This document shows positions 36,697-44,300 of a DNA stretch of 64,000 nucleotides, piece after piece; within the stretch, counting starts at the first letter, position 1, and the number at the start of each line of letters is the position of its first letter. A program made the position numbers and the translations under genes. Under the pieces are notes generated by a model that was not told the DNA's origin, made no database searches, and worked only from the letters and a program-made list of their open reading frames with translations. Source of the DNA: Ochrobactrum sp. CGA5 (GTDB lineage: Bacteria > Pseudomonadota > Alphaproteobacteria > Rhizobiales > Rhizobiaceae). The DNA is taken from NCBI RefSeq assembly GCF_006345815.1, contig NZ_VCIG01000002.1, positions 1 through 64,000 on the forward strand, read 5' to 3'.

Positions 36697-36799
36697 GCAG
36701 ACTGAAGATTTAAGACCATCTGCAAGGGTGGTCTTATTGCGTCTGGAATCCGGATAAGTCCTCTTGCAGATGTCATAGCGACGTTGGGAGGACGCCGTA
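36697..36799 (+). promoter_or_regulatory. Structured mRNA leader with two mutually exclusive helices
   Basis: Helix A is a perfect 8-bp stem, TAAGACCA (36711-36718) with TGGTCTTA (36729-36736). Its loop and 3' flank contain CATCTGCAAGGG (36717-36728), which can instead pair with CTCTTGCAGATG (36761-36772) to form helix B (12 pairs, one G-U). A small hairpin TCTGG-AAT-CCGGA lies between. No T tract follows helix A, so control could be translational or through an antiterminator. The ribosome site GGGAGGA (36786-36792) lies just downstream. The operon's last gene encodes a GlpP-type RNA-binding antiterminator, its obvious candidate ligand. Confidence 0.55.
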
Positions 36800-38215
36800 A
36801 TGCACGGAAGCAAAATAGCCCTAAGGGGCGTGCCGGATATAATTTCCTATATCGATGCGAATGACGGTATCCGAGGCCGCGCCGGTATCATCTGGTGGCT
36901 TGCCCTCGGAGGGCTTTTCCTTGATGCCTTCGCCAATTCGGCGTTGAGCGCCGGGCTTGGGCCGATGACACGCGATCTGGGGCTGGATGCCGCACAGGTC
37001 GCGCTGATGACATCCTTCGCCTCTTGGGTATCGATTGCGTTCAACCCGATCGGCGGCTGGATCGCTGACCGTTGGGGCCGTATGCGCCCGCTGGTCTTCG
37101 CAAAGTTCATCGCGCTTATCGGTGCGGTGCTGGTAATGACGGCTCATTCCTATGAAGTCATTCTTCTGGGGCGCTTCTTCGTGGGCGCTGCCTACGGTAT
37201 TGATTTTGCCATCGCCATGGCTGTGCTTGCCGAATTTACGCCTGCGCGTCTGCGTAGCCGTCTCAACACTTGGCAAGGTATCTGGTACACTGCCGTTTGT
37301 ACAAACGTACTGCTAGCCATGCTGTTCTACAGCTGGGACGTGGGGGACTCGATCTGGCGCTATTCTGTCGCAGCTACCGGTATCTTCGCCTTCGCGATCA
37401 TGCTGCTGCAGATGGTGTTCATGGTTGAAAGCCCGATCTGGCTTGCCCGCAAGGAAAGGCTTGAAGAGGCCGCGCGCGCGATGACCCGTATCTATCATCG
37501 TGATTTCGTTGCAGCTCTGCCGGAAGATCGCTTGCCGGTTCTTAATCAGGCCCGCCGTGGCATTGCCAATGTTGCGCTGATTTTCCGCGGGATCTATCTG
37601 CCGCGCACCATTCTTGCCGCAACCGTACAGATCGGGCAGTCGATCCAGTATTTCGCCGTGGGCTGGTACCTACCGCTCATCAGTGCGGCGCTCTTTGGCA
37701 AGGATTTCCTCTATGCGATGATGGGCACGCTGGTGTTTAACGTATTCGGCATCATTGGCGGCTTTTCTTCGCCGGTCATCGGGCGCGTACTTGGCTTGCG
37801 CAAGGCTTCCGCCATCGGTTTTGGTGCGGTCTTCGTAATGCTGGTCATCATGGGCCTATTCCATGACACCATGCCGACCTGGCTTGCGGTGATCGTGCCT
37901 TCTCTGTTCATCCTCTTCCATTCCGGTGGCCCGGGTGCAAACGGCAAGAGCCTGTCATCGCTCTCGTTCCGCAGCGAACTGCGTGCAGGCGCCAACGGCA
38001 TCATCGGCGCGCTTGGTGCTATGGGGGCGGCCCTCGGCCTGCTCGTGTTCCCGATCTTCCGTGAGACCTACGGCCTCGGCACGACATTCCTGATCCTGTC
38101 GGTCGTACCTCTGGTTGCCTGCATCATCTGCTCAGTCATTCAGTGGGACCCGACCCGTACCAAGGTCAGCCCGGACGACGAGCCGAATGCACCGCAATTC
38201 GAAGGCGACCGCTGA
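36800..38215 (+). CDS. MFS transporter (sugar/metabolite:proton symporter type)
   Basis: A 471-residue inner-membrane protein with 12 predicted membrane segments. The MFS signature between segments 2 and 3 reads GGWIADRWGRMRPL, and a later counterpart is visible near SPVIGRVLGLRKAS. An N-terminal cytosolic stretch of ~30 residues precedes segment 1. It is the first gene of a five-gene operon (gaps of 14, 12, 2 and 4 bases) with a glycerol-kinase-like kinase and a GlpD-like oxidase. Proton-driven uptake of a polyol or polyol derivative is likely. It is not GlpF (a channel) and shows no close likeness to GlpT. Confidence 0.88.
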   Translation: MHGSKIALRGVPDIISYIDANDGIRGRAGIIWWLALGGLFLDAFANSALSAGLGPMTRDLGLDAAQVALMTSFASWVSIAFNPIGGWIADRWGRMRPLVFAKFIALIGAVLVMTAHSYEVILLGRFFVGAAYGIDFAIAMAVLAEFTPARLRSRLNTWQGIWYTAVCTNVLLAMLFYSWDVGDSIWRYSVAATGIFAFAIMLLQMVFMVESPIWLARKERLEEAARAMTRIYHRDFVAALPEDRLPVLNQARRGIANVALIFRGIYLPRTILAATVQIGQSIQYFAVGWYLPLISAALFGKDFLYAMMGTLVFNVFGIIGGFSSPVIGRVLGLRKASAIGFGAVFVMLVIMGLFHDTMPTWLAVIVPSLFILFHSGGPGANGKSLSSLSFRSELRAGANGIIGALGAMGAALGLLVFPIFRETYGLGTTFLILSVVPLVACIICSVIQWDPTRTKVSPDDEPNAPQFEGDR

Positions 38216-38229
38216 TAACGGAGGATAAT

Positions 38230-39753
38230 GTGAACGGACGCAGACAGGCCATTCTGGCCATTGATGAAGGAACGTCCGGAACCCGGGCCGCGCTTGTCGC
38301 GGCCGACGGTTCGGTCTCTTCGGTCAATTACACCACGCTTGCAGTCTCTTCTCCGCGTCATAACGTGGTGGAACAGGACGCCGATGTTCTTTTGCAAAAG
38401 ACCATCGAAGTATGCGCCAAGACGATTACCGCAGCGCGCGATGCTGGCGTGGAGATCGCCGCGATGGCAATCGCTACCCAACGCGCGACTGGTGTACTGT
38501 GGGATACTCAAACCGGACGCGCGCTCGTTCCGGCCATGGTCTGGCAGGATTCGCGCTATGCTGAAGAGTTGAAGCCGCTCGGGACCATCTGGGACGCAAA
38601 ACTCGTGTCGCTCGCAGGGCGTCCGGTTGGAGGGCGGGCAATCTATCTATGGGCCGCGCGCCATATGCAGGATACTCCTGCCGTGCGCGAGGCATGGAGG
38701 GCGAAAAGGCTTGCCTTTGGCACGGTCGACACCTGGTTGCTCTGGAATCTTTCCGAAGAGCGCAAAGCGGTCACTACGCCGACCAATGCTACCTCCGCCG
38801 GTGCCTATATACTCGCTGAACACCGCTATTTCACCGACTGGGTGGAGGCGCAGGATTTTCCCCTCGAACTGTTACCCGAACTGAAACAGGACGCCGACGA
38901 TTTTGGTTATACGCGGCAGGACATTCTGGGTATCCGTGTGCCGATCAAGGCGTCATGCGGCGATCAGCTTGGCGGTCTGGTCGGTCTTGGTTGTCACGAT
39001 GCGGGGCAGGCCATGTGCGTGCATGGTACGGGCAGCTTCGTCGATCTTGTGATCGGAAAGCAGACGCCGAAAAATCCCGGCCTCTATGAAGCAACATTCA
39101 CCATGACAGCTTGGCGCAGCGAGAATCTCTCGCATTTCGCGGTAGAAACCTACGCCGCCACAACAGGATCGGCGCTCAATTGGCTCTGCAATGAAATGCG
39201 CTGGTTCGAGAATGCGAAGGAGATCAGCGAACTCGCTGCAACAGTGCCGTTTTCTAATGGTCTGTTCTTCATGCCGACCCTGACGGGACTGCGGCAGCCG
39301 AGCATCGTCCCAGATGGGCGGGCCTCATTGACAGGGCTCTCAATGGCACACAGCCGCGCCCATCTTGCTCATGCCATATTGGAGGGCATCGCCCATTCGG
39401 TCGTTTCTTGTGCGGAGGCGAGTGCGGAAGTGGCGGGTGTACCGGTGCGGGAAGTGGTTGCAGGTGGAGGGCTTTCGTCCAGCGATACGCTGCTTCAGCT
39501 CCAGGCCGATCTCAGTGGTGTGCCGGTGCGGCGCATGGCGGATCAGGATCGCGCGAGCCTGCGGGGTACTGCCTTTTTGGCAGGTAGTGACGGCTTGCTC
39601 TGGAGCAACCTTGCGGAAGCTCGCGCAACGCTGCCCGAAGGCAATCTTTTTATCCCGAAGATCAGCGATGCGGAACGGCAGGATCGTAGAGCGCGATGGC
39701 ACTCCCTCACGGATGAAGAAGTCGCACGCGTTCGGTCGGGTCACTATTATTAA
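38230..39753 (+). CDS. FGGY-family carbohydrate kinase, glycerol kinase-like
   Basis: A 507-residue ATP-dependent kinase with the N-terminal phosphate motif AIDEGTSGTRAALV, the RLAFGTVDTWLLWNLS segment and the C-terminal VREVVAGGGLSSSD adenosine motif. In E. coli GlpK, Arg83, Glu84, Tyr135 and Asp245 hold glycerol. Here Arg85 and Asp245 remain, but the Glu is Ala86 and no counterpart of Tyr135 is apparent around residues 130-140. The substrate is therefore probably a polyol or glycerol derivative other than glycerol. The GTG at 38230 follows GGAGG; an out-of-frame ATG lies 2 bases upstream. It phosphorylates the cargo of the MFS protein and feeds the GlpD-like enzyme. Confidence 0.88.
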   Translation: MNGRRQAILAIDEGTSGTRAALVAADGSVSSVNYTTLAVSSPRHNVVEQDADVLLQKTIEVCAKTITAARDAGVEIAAMAIATQRATGVLWDTQTGRALVPAMVWQDSRYAEELKPLGTIWDAKLVSLAGRPVGGRAIYLWAARHMQDTPAVREAWRAKRLAFGTVDTWLLWNLSEERKAVTTPTNATSAGAYILAEHRYFTDWVEAQDFPLELLPELKQDADDFGYTRQDILGIRVPIKASCGDQLGGLVGLGCHDAGQAMCVHGTGSFVDLVIGKQTPKNPGLYEATFTMTAWRSENLSHFAVETYAATTGSALNWLCNEMRWFENAKEISELAATVPFSNGLFFMPTLTGLRQPSIVPDGRASLTGLSMAHSRAHLAHAILEGIAHSVVSCAEASAEVAGVPVREVVAGGGLSSSDTLLQLQADLSGVPVRRMADQDRASLRGTAFLAGSDGLLWSNLAEARATLPEGNLFIPKISDAERQDRRARWHSLTDEEVARVRSGHYY

Positions 39754-39765
39754 ACAGGAGTTGAA

Positions 39766-41445
39766 ATGCTGAATCTGCGCTCCCGGCGCGCGGACAAGGA
39801 TCGCGCCCGGATGATCCGCACCGAGCCGCTGCGGCTGAACCGGTCGGAACAGGAAGACCGCCTTGCTACTGAAACTTACGACATTCTGATCGTTGGCGGT
39901 GGCGTGACCGGTGCTTACTGCGCCTTCGATGCAAGTCTGCGCGGCTTTCGCGTGGCGCTGGTCGAGAAGGATGATTTTGCATCCGGCACGTCATCGAAAT
40001 CCTCGAAGATGGTGCATGGTGGCTTGCGTTATATTGAACAGGGCAACCTTGGCCTTGTCCGACATTCTCTGCTGGAGCGGCAGCGCCTGCGCCGCAATGC
40101 CAGCCATCTGGTGCAGCGCCTGCCTTTTCTTTTCCCTATTCTGGAGCGGGATGGGGTGTTCGATGCACGCTTCGCCAAGGCGTTTGAAGGTTTGCTGTGG
40201 ACCTATGATCTGGCTGGCGGCTGGCGTGAAGGTATCCTGCACCAGAAGCTGACCGCCGCGGAAGTGTTAGCGCATTGTCCAACCTTCAAGGACGAATATT
40301 TGCGTGGCGGTCTCATGTATTTCGATGCCCGTGTTGATGACGCGCGCCTCACTTTGGCGCTCGCCCGTTCGGCTGCGTTTTACGGGGCCACAATCCTAAA
40401 CCATACTAAGGTTGCGGAAATTACCCGCAGTTCGGGTCGGGTAGATGGCGCTGTCGTTCATACCGTGGAAGACAAGGAAATCCGGGTGAGCGCCAAGACA
40501 GTCATAATGGCGACCGGCGTATGGCTGCGCGACTGGATGGGGCTTGGTAGGGATGGCGAGAAGCCGTTGCACGTCCGCCCGGCAAAAGGCGTTCATGTCG
40601 CGATCCCATGGTTGAAAATTCGCAACGACTGCACCGTGACGGTGCCGGTTCCGGGGCGCAGCCGCCGCGCGACCATCACGCGCTGGGGCAATGTCTCCTA
40701 TCTCGGCACGACCGATGAGGATTATCAAGGCGACCTCGACGACGTATATTGCACGCGCCGCGAGCTTGATTTCCTGATCGAAGGTGCGTGCAGCGCGCTC
40801 AATATCGATCTGACACCGGATGATGTCGTCGGCAGCATTGCCGGATGCCGTCCGCTGGTAGCCGCTTCGTCTGGCGGCAGCACCATGGACGTCAAACGGG
40901 ATCATTCCGTGCATGTTGCATCTGATGGCCTTGTCACGATTGTGGGCGGCAAGCTGACGACTTCGCGCCATATGGCCGAGCAGACGGTGGATGCGGCTGC
41001 AAAAGTTTTGGGTGATCGCCGTCGCTGTACCACGAAAAAGGCATTTCTGCTGGGGGCAGCCGGTTACGACGCACAGGCAATCGTGGCCTCTGGTGGCATG
41101 GAGGCGCATCTGGGCGAACGCTATGGCACGGAATCGCGTTTCGTCAGCGATCTGATGGCTGAACGTCCTGAACTCGCTGAACCGGTTGTGGAAGGACTGC
41201 CCTATACAGGCGGTGAAGTTGTCTACGCCGCCCGGCACGAGCTTGCCCGGACAATCGATGACGTGTTGTCGCGTCGTATGCGTGCCCGACTGATGGCGCG
41301 CGATGCCTCCACTCGTGCCGCCGCGAAAGTCGGCGCTTTGCTGGGTGAGGAGCTTGGTCTCCCCCAGGCCGAAATTGACCGTCAGGTTGCCGCCTATGTG
41401 GCCGCGACCGAAAAAGAAAAATCCATTCTCACAGGAGCTAACTGA
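39766..41445 (+). CDS. GlpD-like FAD-dependent glycerol-3-phosphate dehydrogenase/oxidase
   Basis: A 559-residue flavoprotein of the GlpD family. It has an extra basic N-terminal tail (~35 residues), then the FAD-binding DILIVGGGVTGAYCAFDASLRG and the family signature SGTSSKSSKMVHGGLRYIE near residues 75-93. GVWLRDW, SYLGTTDEDYQGD and the late VTIVGGKLTTSRHMAEQ follow, with a C-terminal helical cap from ~400. GlpD oxidises glycerol 3-phosphate to dihydroxyacetone phosphate and passes electrons to quinone at the inner membrane. Here it follows an atypical GlpK-like kinase by 12 bp, so the true substrate may be a related polyol phosphate. Confidence 0.9.
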   Translation: MLNLRSRRADKDRARMIRTEPLRLNRSEQEDRLATETYDILIVGGGVTGAYCAFDASLRGFRVALVEKDDFASGTSSKSSKMVHGGLRYIEQGNLGLVRHSLLERQRLRRNASHLVQRLPFLFPILERDGVFDARFAKAFEGLLWTYDLAGGWREGILHQKLTAAEVLAHCPTFKDEYLRGGLMYFDARVDDARLTLALARSAAFYGATILNHTKVAEITRSSGRVDGAVVHTVEDKEIRVSAKTVIMATGVWLRDWMGLGRDGEKPLHVRPAKGVHVAIPWLKIRNDCTVTVPVPGRSRRATITRWGNVSYLGTTDEDYQGDLDDVYCTRRELDFLIEGACSALNIDLTPDDVVGSIAGCRPLVAASSGGSTMDVKRDHSVHVASDGLVTIVGGKLTTSRHMAEQTVDAAAKVLGDRRRCTTKKAFLLGAAGYDAQAIVASGGMEAHLGERYGTESRFVSDLMAERPELAEPVVEGLPYTGGEVVYAARHELARTIDDVLSRRMRARLMARDASTRAAAKVGALLGEELGLPQAEIDRQVAAYVAATEKEKSILTGAN

Positions 41446-41447
41446 AT

Positions 41448-42998
41448 ATGATCAGCAAGGAAGCCATCAAGCGCGGTTACAATCGCGGGAATTATGTCGT
41501 CGGCGCACCGACCCAGCCGCATTATGCCGGCAGCATCAAGGAAGTTGGCACCGAGGCCGATCTGGCGCAGAACGCTGTGGCAGTAGACGCGGCTCTAGTT
41601 GAAAAGCTGCGGGGCGTTGCAGACGAAGTTCTCACAGCGCGCGAAGACCTCGTCGTGAATACGCGCGACTGGTGGGCGCGCACGATGGTCGCGGAAACGG
41701 GCGGAAAGCCTGCAACGGTTGACGGTGTATTCGTTCGCGTTTCGACGGTGGAGCAGGTTCAAGCTGTCATGCGCCTGGCGCATGAAGCCAAGGTTCCGGT
41801 TACGGTTTCTGCCGGGCGCTCCAATGTTACGGGCGCTGCGCTGCCGCTGCGCGGCGGTATCGTGCTCGATGTCTGCAGTCTCAACCGTTTTGTCAGTTTC
41901 GATGCGAACAGCCAGATCGTTGAAGTTGAAGCTGGCATGTTCGGTGATATTTTTGAGGAAATGATCCAGCGCGACTTTGGCATGACCATGGGGCATTGGC
42001 CGTCCTCGTTCGGTATCAGCACCGTGGGCGGCTGGATCGCCTGCCGCGGCGCGGGCCAACTTTCCACGCGCTATGGCAAGATTGAGGATATGGTCTATGG
42101 CATGGAAGTCGTGCTTGCCGATGGATCGCTTGTGACGGTTGGCAACTATGCCCGCGCGGCAATCGGCCCCGATCTACAGCAGATGTTCATCGGCTCGGAA
42201 GGCACACTCGGAATCATCGTGAAGGCGCGCCTGAAACTGCATCGTCTGCCGGACTATGCCCGTGCGATTGCCTATGGGTTCAAAAGCTTTGCAATTGGTC
42301 TGGAAGCCTGCCGCCGCATCATGCAGGGCGGCGCCAATCCCGCAGCACTGCGTCTTTACGACGAGCTGGAAAGCGGTGTGCAGTTCGGCCTGCCGGAAAG
42401 CAACGTGCTGCTGATCGCCGATGAAGGCGCTCAGGAAATGGTAGATGCCGTGATGGCGATCAGCGAGAAGGTTTGCGCCGAACTCGGCGACAAGCTCGAT
42501 GGTGACACGATCTTCGAAAAGTGGCTCGACACGCGCTATCTGACCGGCAAGAGCGCTGAAGGCTTCAAGCGCAGCCCGGGCTTTGTTGCCGATACGCTGG
42601 AAATGACGGGATGCTGGCGCGATCTGCCTGCGATCTACGACGAGGTCGTCGCTGCAATCAATGCAGTGCCGGGGACGCTGGCCGGTTCGGCGCATCAGTC
42701 GCATGCCTATGTCGACGGCGCCTGCCTCTATTTCTCGCTGCGTGGCGACGTGGAAGTGGAAAAGCGCGCCGAATGGTATCGTGCTGCTTGGGATGCTGCC
42801 AATGCCGTTCTAATCAAGTATGGTGCAGCCTTGAGCCATCACCACGGCGTCGGACTGCTCCGCGCGCCTTACATGAAGGACGCTCTGGGTTCTGCGTTTC
42901 CTCTCCTTGAAACGGTGAAAAAGGCGCTCGACCCGGACAATCTGCTTAACCCCGGCAAGCTCGGTCTTTCGCTCGACATGCCAAGAGACGGAAAATGA
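41448..42998 (+). CDS. FAD-binding oxidase of the alkyl-dihydroxyacetonephosphate synthase-like family
   Basis: A 516-residue VAO-type flavoprotein. The FAD_binding_4 domain (~85-265) has VRVSTVEQVQAVMRLAHEAKVPVTV, GRSNVTGAALP and GWIACRGAGQLSTRYGKIEDMV. The C-terminal oxidase domain ends in DPDNLLNPGKLG. A triple histidine, SHHHGVGLLR (His464-466), matches the catalytic histidines of alkyl-DHAP synthase, the ether-lipid enzyme. Bacterial relatives often occur beside glpD. It starts 2 bp after the GlpD-like gene. A role in oxidising or cleaving an ether- or acyl-linked glycerol phosphate is possible; the reaction is unknown. Confidence 0.87.
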   Translation: MISKEAIKRGYNRGNYVVGAPTQPHYAGSIKEVGTEADLAQNAVAVDAALVEKLRGVADEVLTAREDLVVNTRDWWARTMVAETGGKPATVDGVFVRVSTVEQVQAVMRLAHEAKVPVTVSAGRSNVTGAALPLRGGIVLDVCSLNRFVSFDANSQIVEVEAGMFGDIFEEMIQRDFGMTMGHWPSSFGISTVGGWIACRGAGQLSTRYGKIEDMVYGMEVVLADGSLVTVGNYARAAIGPDLQQMFIGSEGTLGIIVKARLKLHRLPDYARAIAYGFKSFAIGLEACRRIMQGGANPAALRLYDELESGVQFGLPESNVLLIADEGAQEMVDAVMAISEKVCAELGDKLDGDTIFEKWLDTRYLTGKSAEGFKRSPGFVADTLEMTGCWRDLPAIYDEVVAAINAVPGTLAGSAHQSHAYVDGACLYFSLRGDVEVEKRAEWYRAAWDAANAVLIKYGAALSHHHGVGLLRAPYMKDALGSAFPLLETVKKALDPDNLLNPGKLGLSLDMPRDGK

Positions 42999-43002
42999 TG
43001 GA

Positions 43003-43608
43003 ATGACATTGGACAGAACGATCGGCGAGCGACTCTTGCGGGCACCAGTCATGGCGACGCTCTACGGCGTGGACAATCTCCAGGCATTTCTGGATAGCAA
43101 AGCGGAAGTGGGGATCGTTGCCAACATCGCCTTGCGCCACGTGGCGGAAGTACTCAATGCGCTCAAGAAAAGCAACAAGCTGATCGTTCTGAACATCGAC
43201 AGTTGCGAAGGTCTGTCGCAGGACAAAGGCGCCATCGAATTCCTTGCCGAAATAGGTATTTCGGTTCTGCTGTCGACCCGCGTTCCAACCATTCAGAAGG
43301 CTGCGCAATGCGGTCTTCTGACCATGCAGAAGGTCTTCGTGACAGACCGCTCCACCTGGCCGCGCAGCCTGAAGGCGATTTCGCAAAGCGCGCCCAATCT
43401 GGTGCAGATTATGCCGTCGCCTATGCTGGGTTATCTCTCGGTGGAGGATAAGCGCCGCTTGCCGCCTATAGTGGCGTCAGGTTTCATCTGTAACGAAAGT
43501 GACGTTGGTACAGCAATGACACATGGCGCAATCGCAGTCTCTTCGAGCAACAAGTCACTTTGGAATTATTCGGGTGCTGCGGCCTTGCGCGGGAAGGGAA
43601 AAGGTTAG
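43003..43608 (+). CDS. Glycerol-3-phosphate-responsive antiterminator family protein (GlpP-like)
   Basis: A 201-residue (beta/alpha)8-type protein of the GlpP family. It aligns by eye with Bacillus GlpP throughout: NIDSCEGLSQD (for the HVDLIHG region), SVLLSTRVPTIQKAAQCGLLTMQKVFVTD, NLVQIMPSPML and the phosphate-binding-like IVASGFICNESDV. In Bacillus, GlpP bound to glycerol 3-phosphate acts on the glpD leader RNA to prevent termination. This copy is the last gene of the operon (4 bp after the flavoprotein), and the operon has a structured leader at 36697-36799 that could be its target. The name should not be confused with the permease glpP at 56689. Confidence 0.88.
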   Translation: MTLDRTIGERLLRAPVMATLYGVDNLQAFLDSKAEVGIVANIALRHVAEVLNALKKSNKLIVLNIDSCEGLSQDKGAIEFLAEIGISVLLSTRVPTIQKAAQCGLLTMQKVFVTDRSTWPRSLKAISQSAPNLVQIMPSPMLGYLSVEDKRRLPPIVASGFICNESDVGTAMTHGAIAVSSSNKSLWNYSGAAALRGKGKG

Positions 43609-43643
43609 ATTAGGCTGCAATTCGTTTCCAACAAGGAATTTCC

Positions 43644-44030
43644 GTGCAGCTTAAATTTTCGCCGTCAGCATTGTGTTTCACGTTGATAATCTTGGCGCTT
43701 CTCGCTCTGCTGGCGACCTTGGGGGCGGGATTGGGCTGGATCAGAAGCTTTGCCGGGGATGCGTTCGCCGTTATCTTTGTCTATGCGTTGCTTAGAAGCT
43801 GCATTGACGGAAACCGCCTGCTGCTGACTTTGATCGCGTTTCTGACCGGGGTGGTGGTGGAAACAGGTCAATATCTCGCAAAGCAGTTCGATATCGTGAT
43901 CGGAAATCCGGCTCTGCGCATTATCCTCGGGGCGACACCGGATTGGCTGGATGTTCTGGCTTATGCGATAGGAGCCGGAATTGTGGTCATATATCTGTTG
44001 GTGCGACGACAGGTCGAGACATTAAGCTAA
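43644..44030 (+). CDS. DUF2809 family small membrane protein
   Basis: A 128-residue membrane protein with four hydrophobic segments (about residues 9-30, 34-52, 57-75 and 100-122). The SFAGDAFAVIFVYALLRS and ILGATPDWLDVLAYAIGAG stretches are typical of DUF2809. The start is a GTG at 43644. It lies 35 bp after the GlpP-like gene and may be read through from that operon, but its function is unknown and a link to polyol metabolism is not evident. Confidence 0.78.
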   Translation: MQLKFSPSALCFTLIILALLALLATLGAGLGWIRSFAGDAFAVIFVYALLRSCIDGNRLLLTLIAFLTGVVVETGQYLAKQFDIVIGNPALRIILGATPDWLDVLAYAIGAGIVVIYLLVRRQVETLS

Positions 44031-44051
44031 TTTATCTAATTTGTTGTGTGG

Positions 44052-44068
44052 TCTTGTTTTGAACAAGA
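44052..44068. repeat. Perfect inverted repeat after the DUF2809 gene
   Basis: TCTTGTT-TTG-AACAAGA, 7-bp arms, 22 bp after the stop codon. It has no T tract. It could be an operator for an RNA starting downstream, or an mRNA 3' hairpin. Confidence 0.4.
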
Positions 44069-44197
44069 TGTGCACCTATGTCGCTGTCATGGCATTGCTT
44101 AAGAGCGCTGGAACGCGTCTGTCGCTCGCAATAGCCTCCATCGCTTTATGCTTTTGACCACGGATGTACTGGCACTGGTAGGAAAGCGATGATCAGG

Positions 44198-44229
44198 AAG
44201 GTCGGTGCGTTTTCGCCCCGGCCTTTTTT
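44198..44229 (+). terminator. Plus-strand rho-independent terminator without an adjacent gene
   Basis: AAGGTCGG pairs with CCGGCCTT (one G-U) around a 12-base loop, followed by a T6 tract. The nearest upstream plus-strand stop codon is 168 bp away, so it ends either a long 3' UTR of the DUF2809 transcript or a small RNA encoded in 44031-44229. Confidence 0.7.
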
Positions 44230-44256
44230 GTTGTCTGCCGTTTCCGAGAATAAAAT

Positions 44257-44292
44257 GGAACGGCCTGCCTGGAGATTTCAGCAGGCCGTTCC
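44257..44292 (-). terminator. Terminator of glnII
   Basis: A perfect 12-bp stem, GGAACGGCCTGC with GCAGGCCGTTCC around a 12-base loop, begins 8 bases after the glnII stop. On the minus strand it is followed by ATTTTATT, a modest T-rich tract. Confidence 0.75.
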
Positions 44293-44300
44293 GCTAAAAA

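Noticed and set aside
36800-43608. Identification as the Brucella erythritol (ery) operon
   Set aside because: The kinase and oxidase are GlpK/GlpD-like, but there is no EryC or EryD homologue, and the MFS, flavoprotein and GlpP-like genes do not fit that operon.
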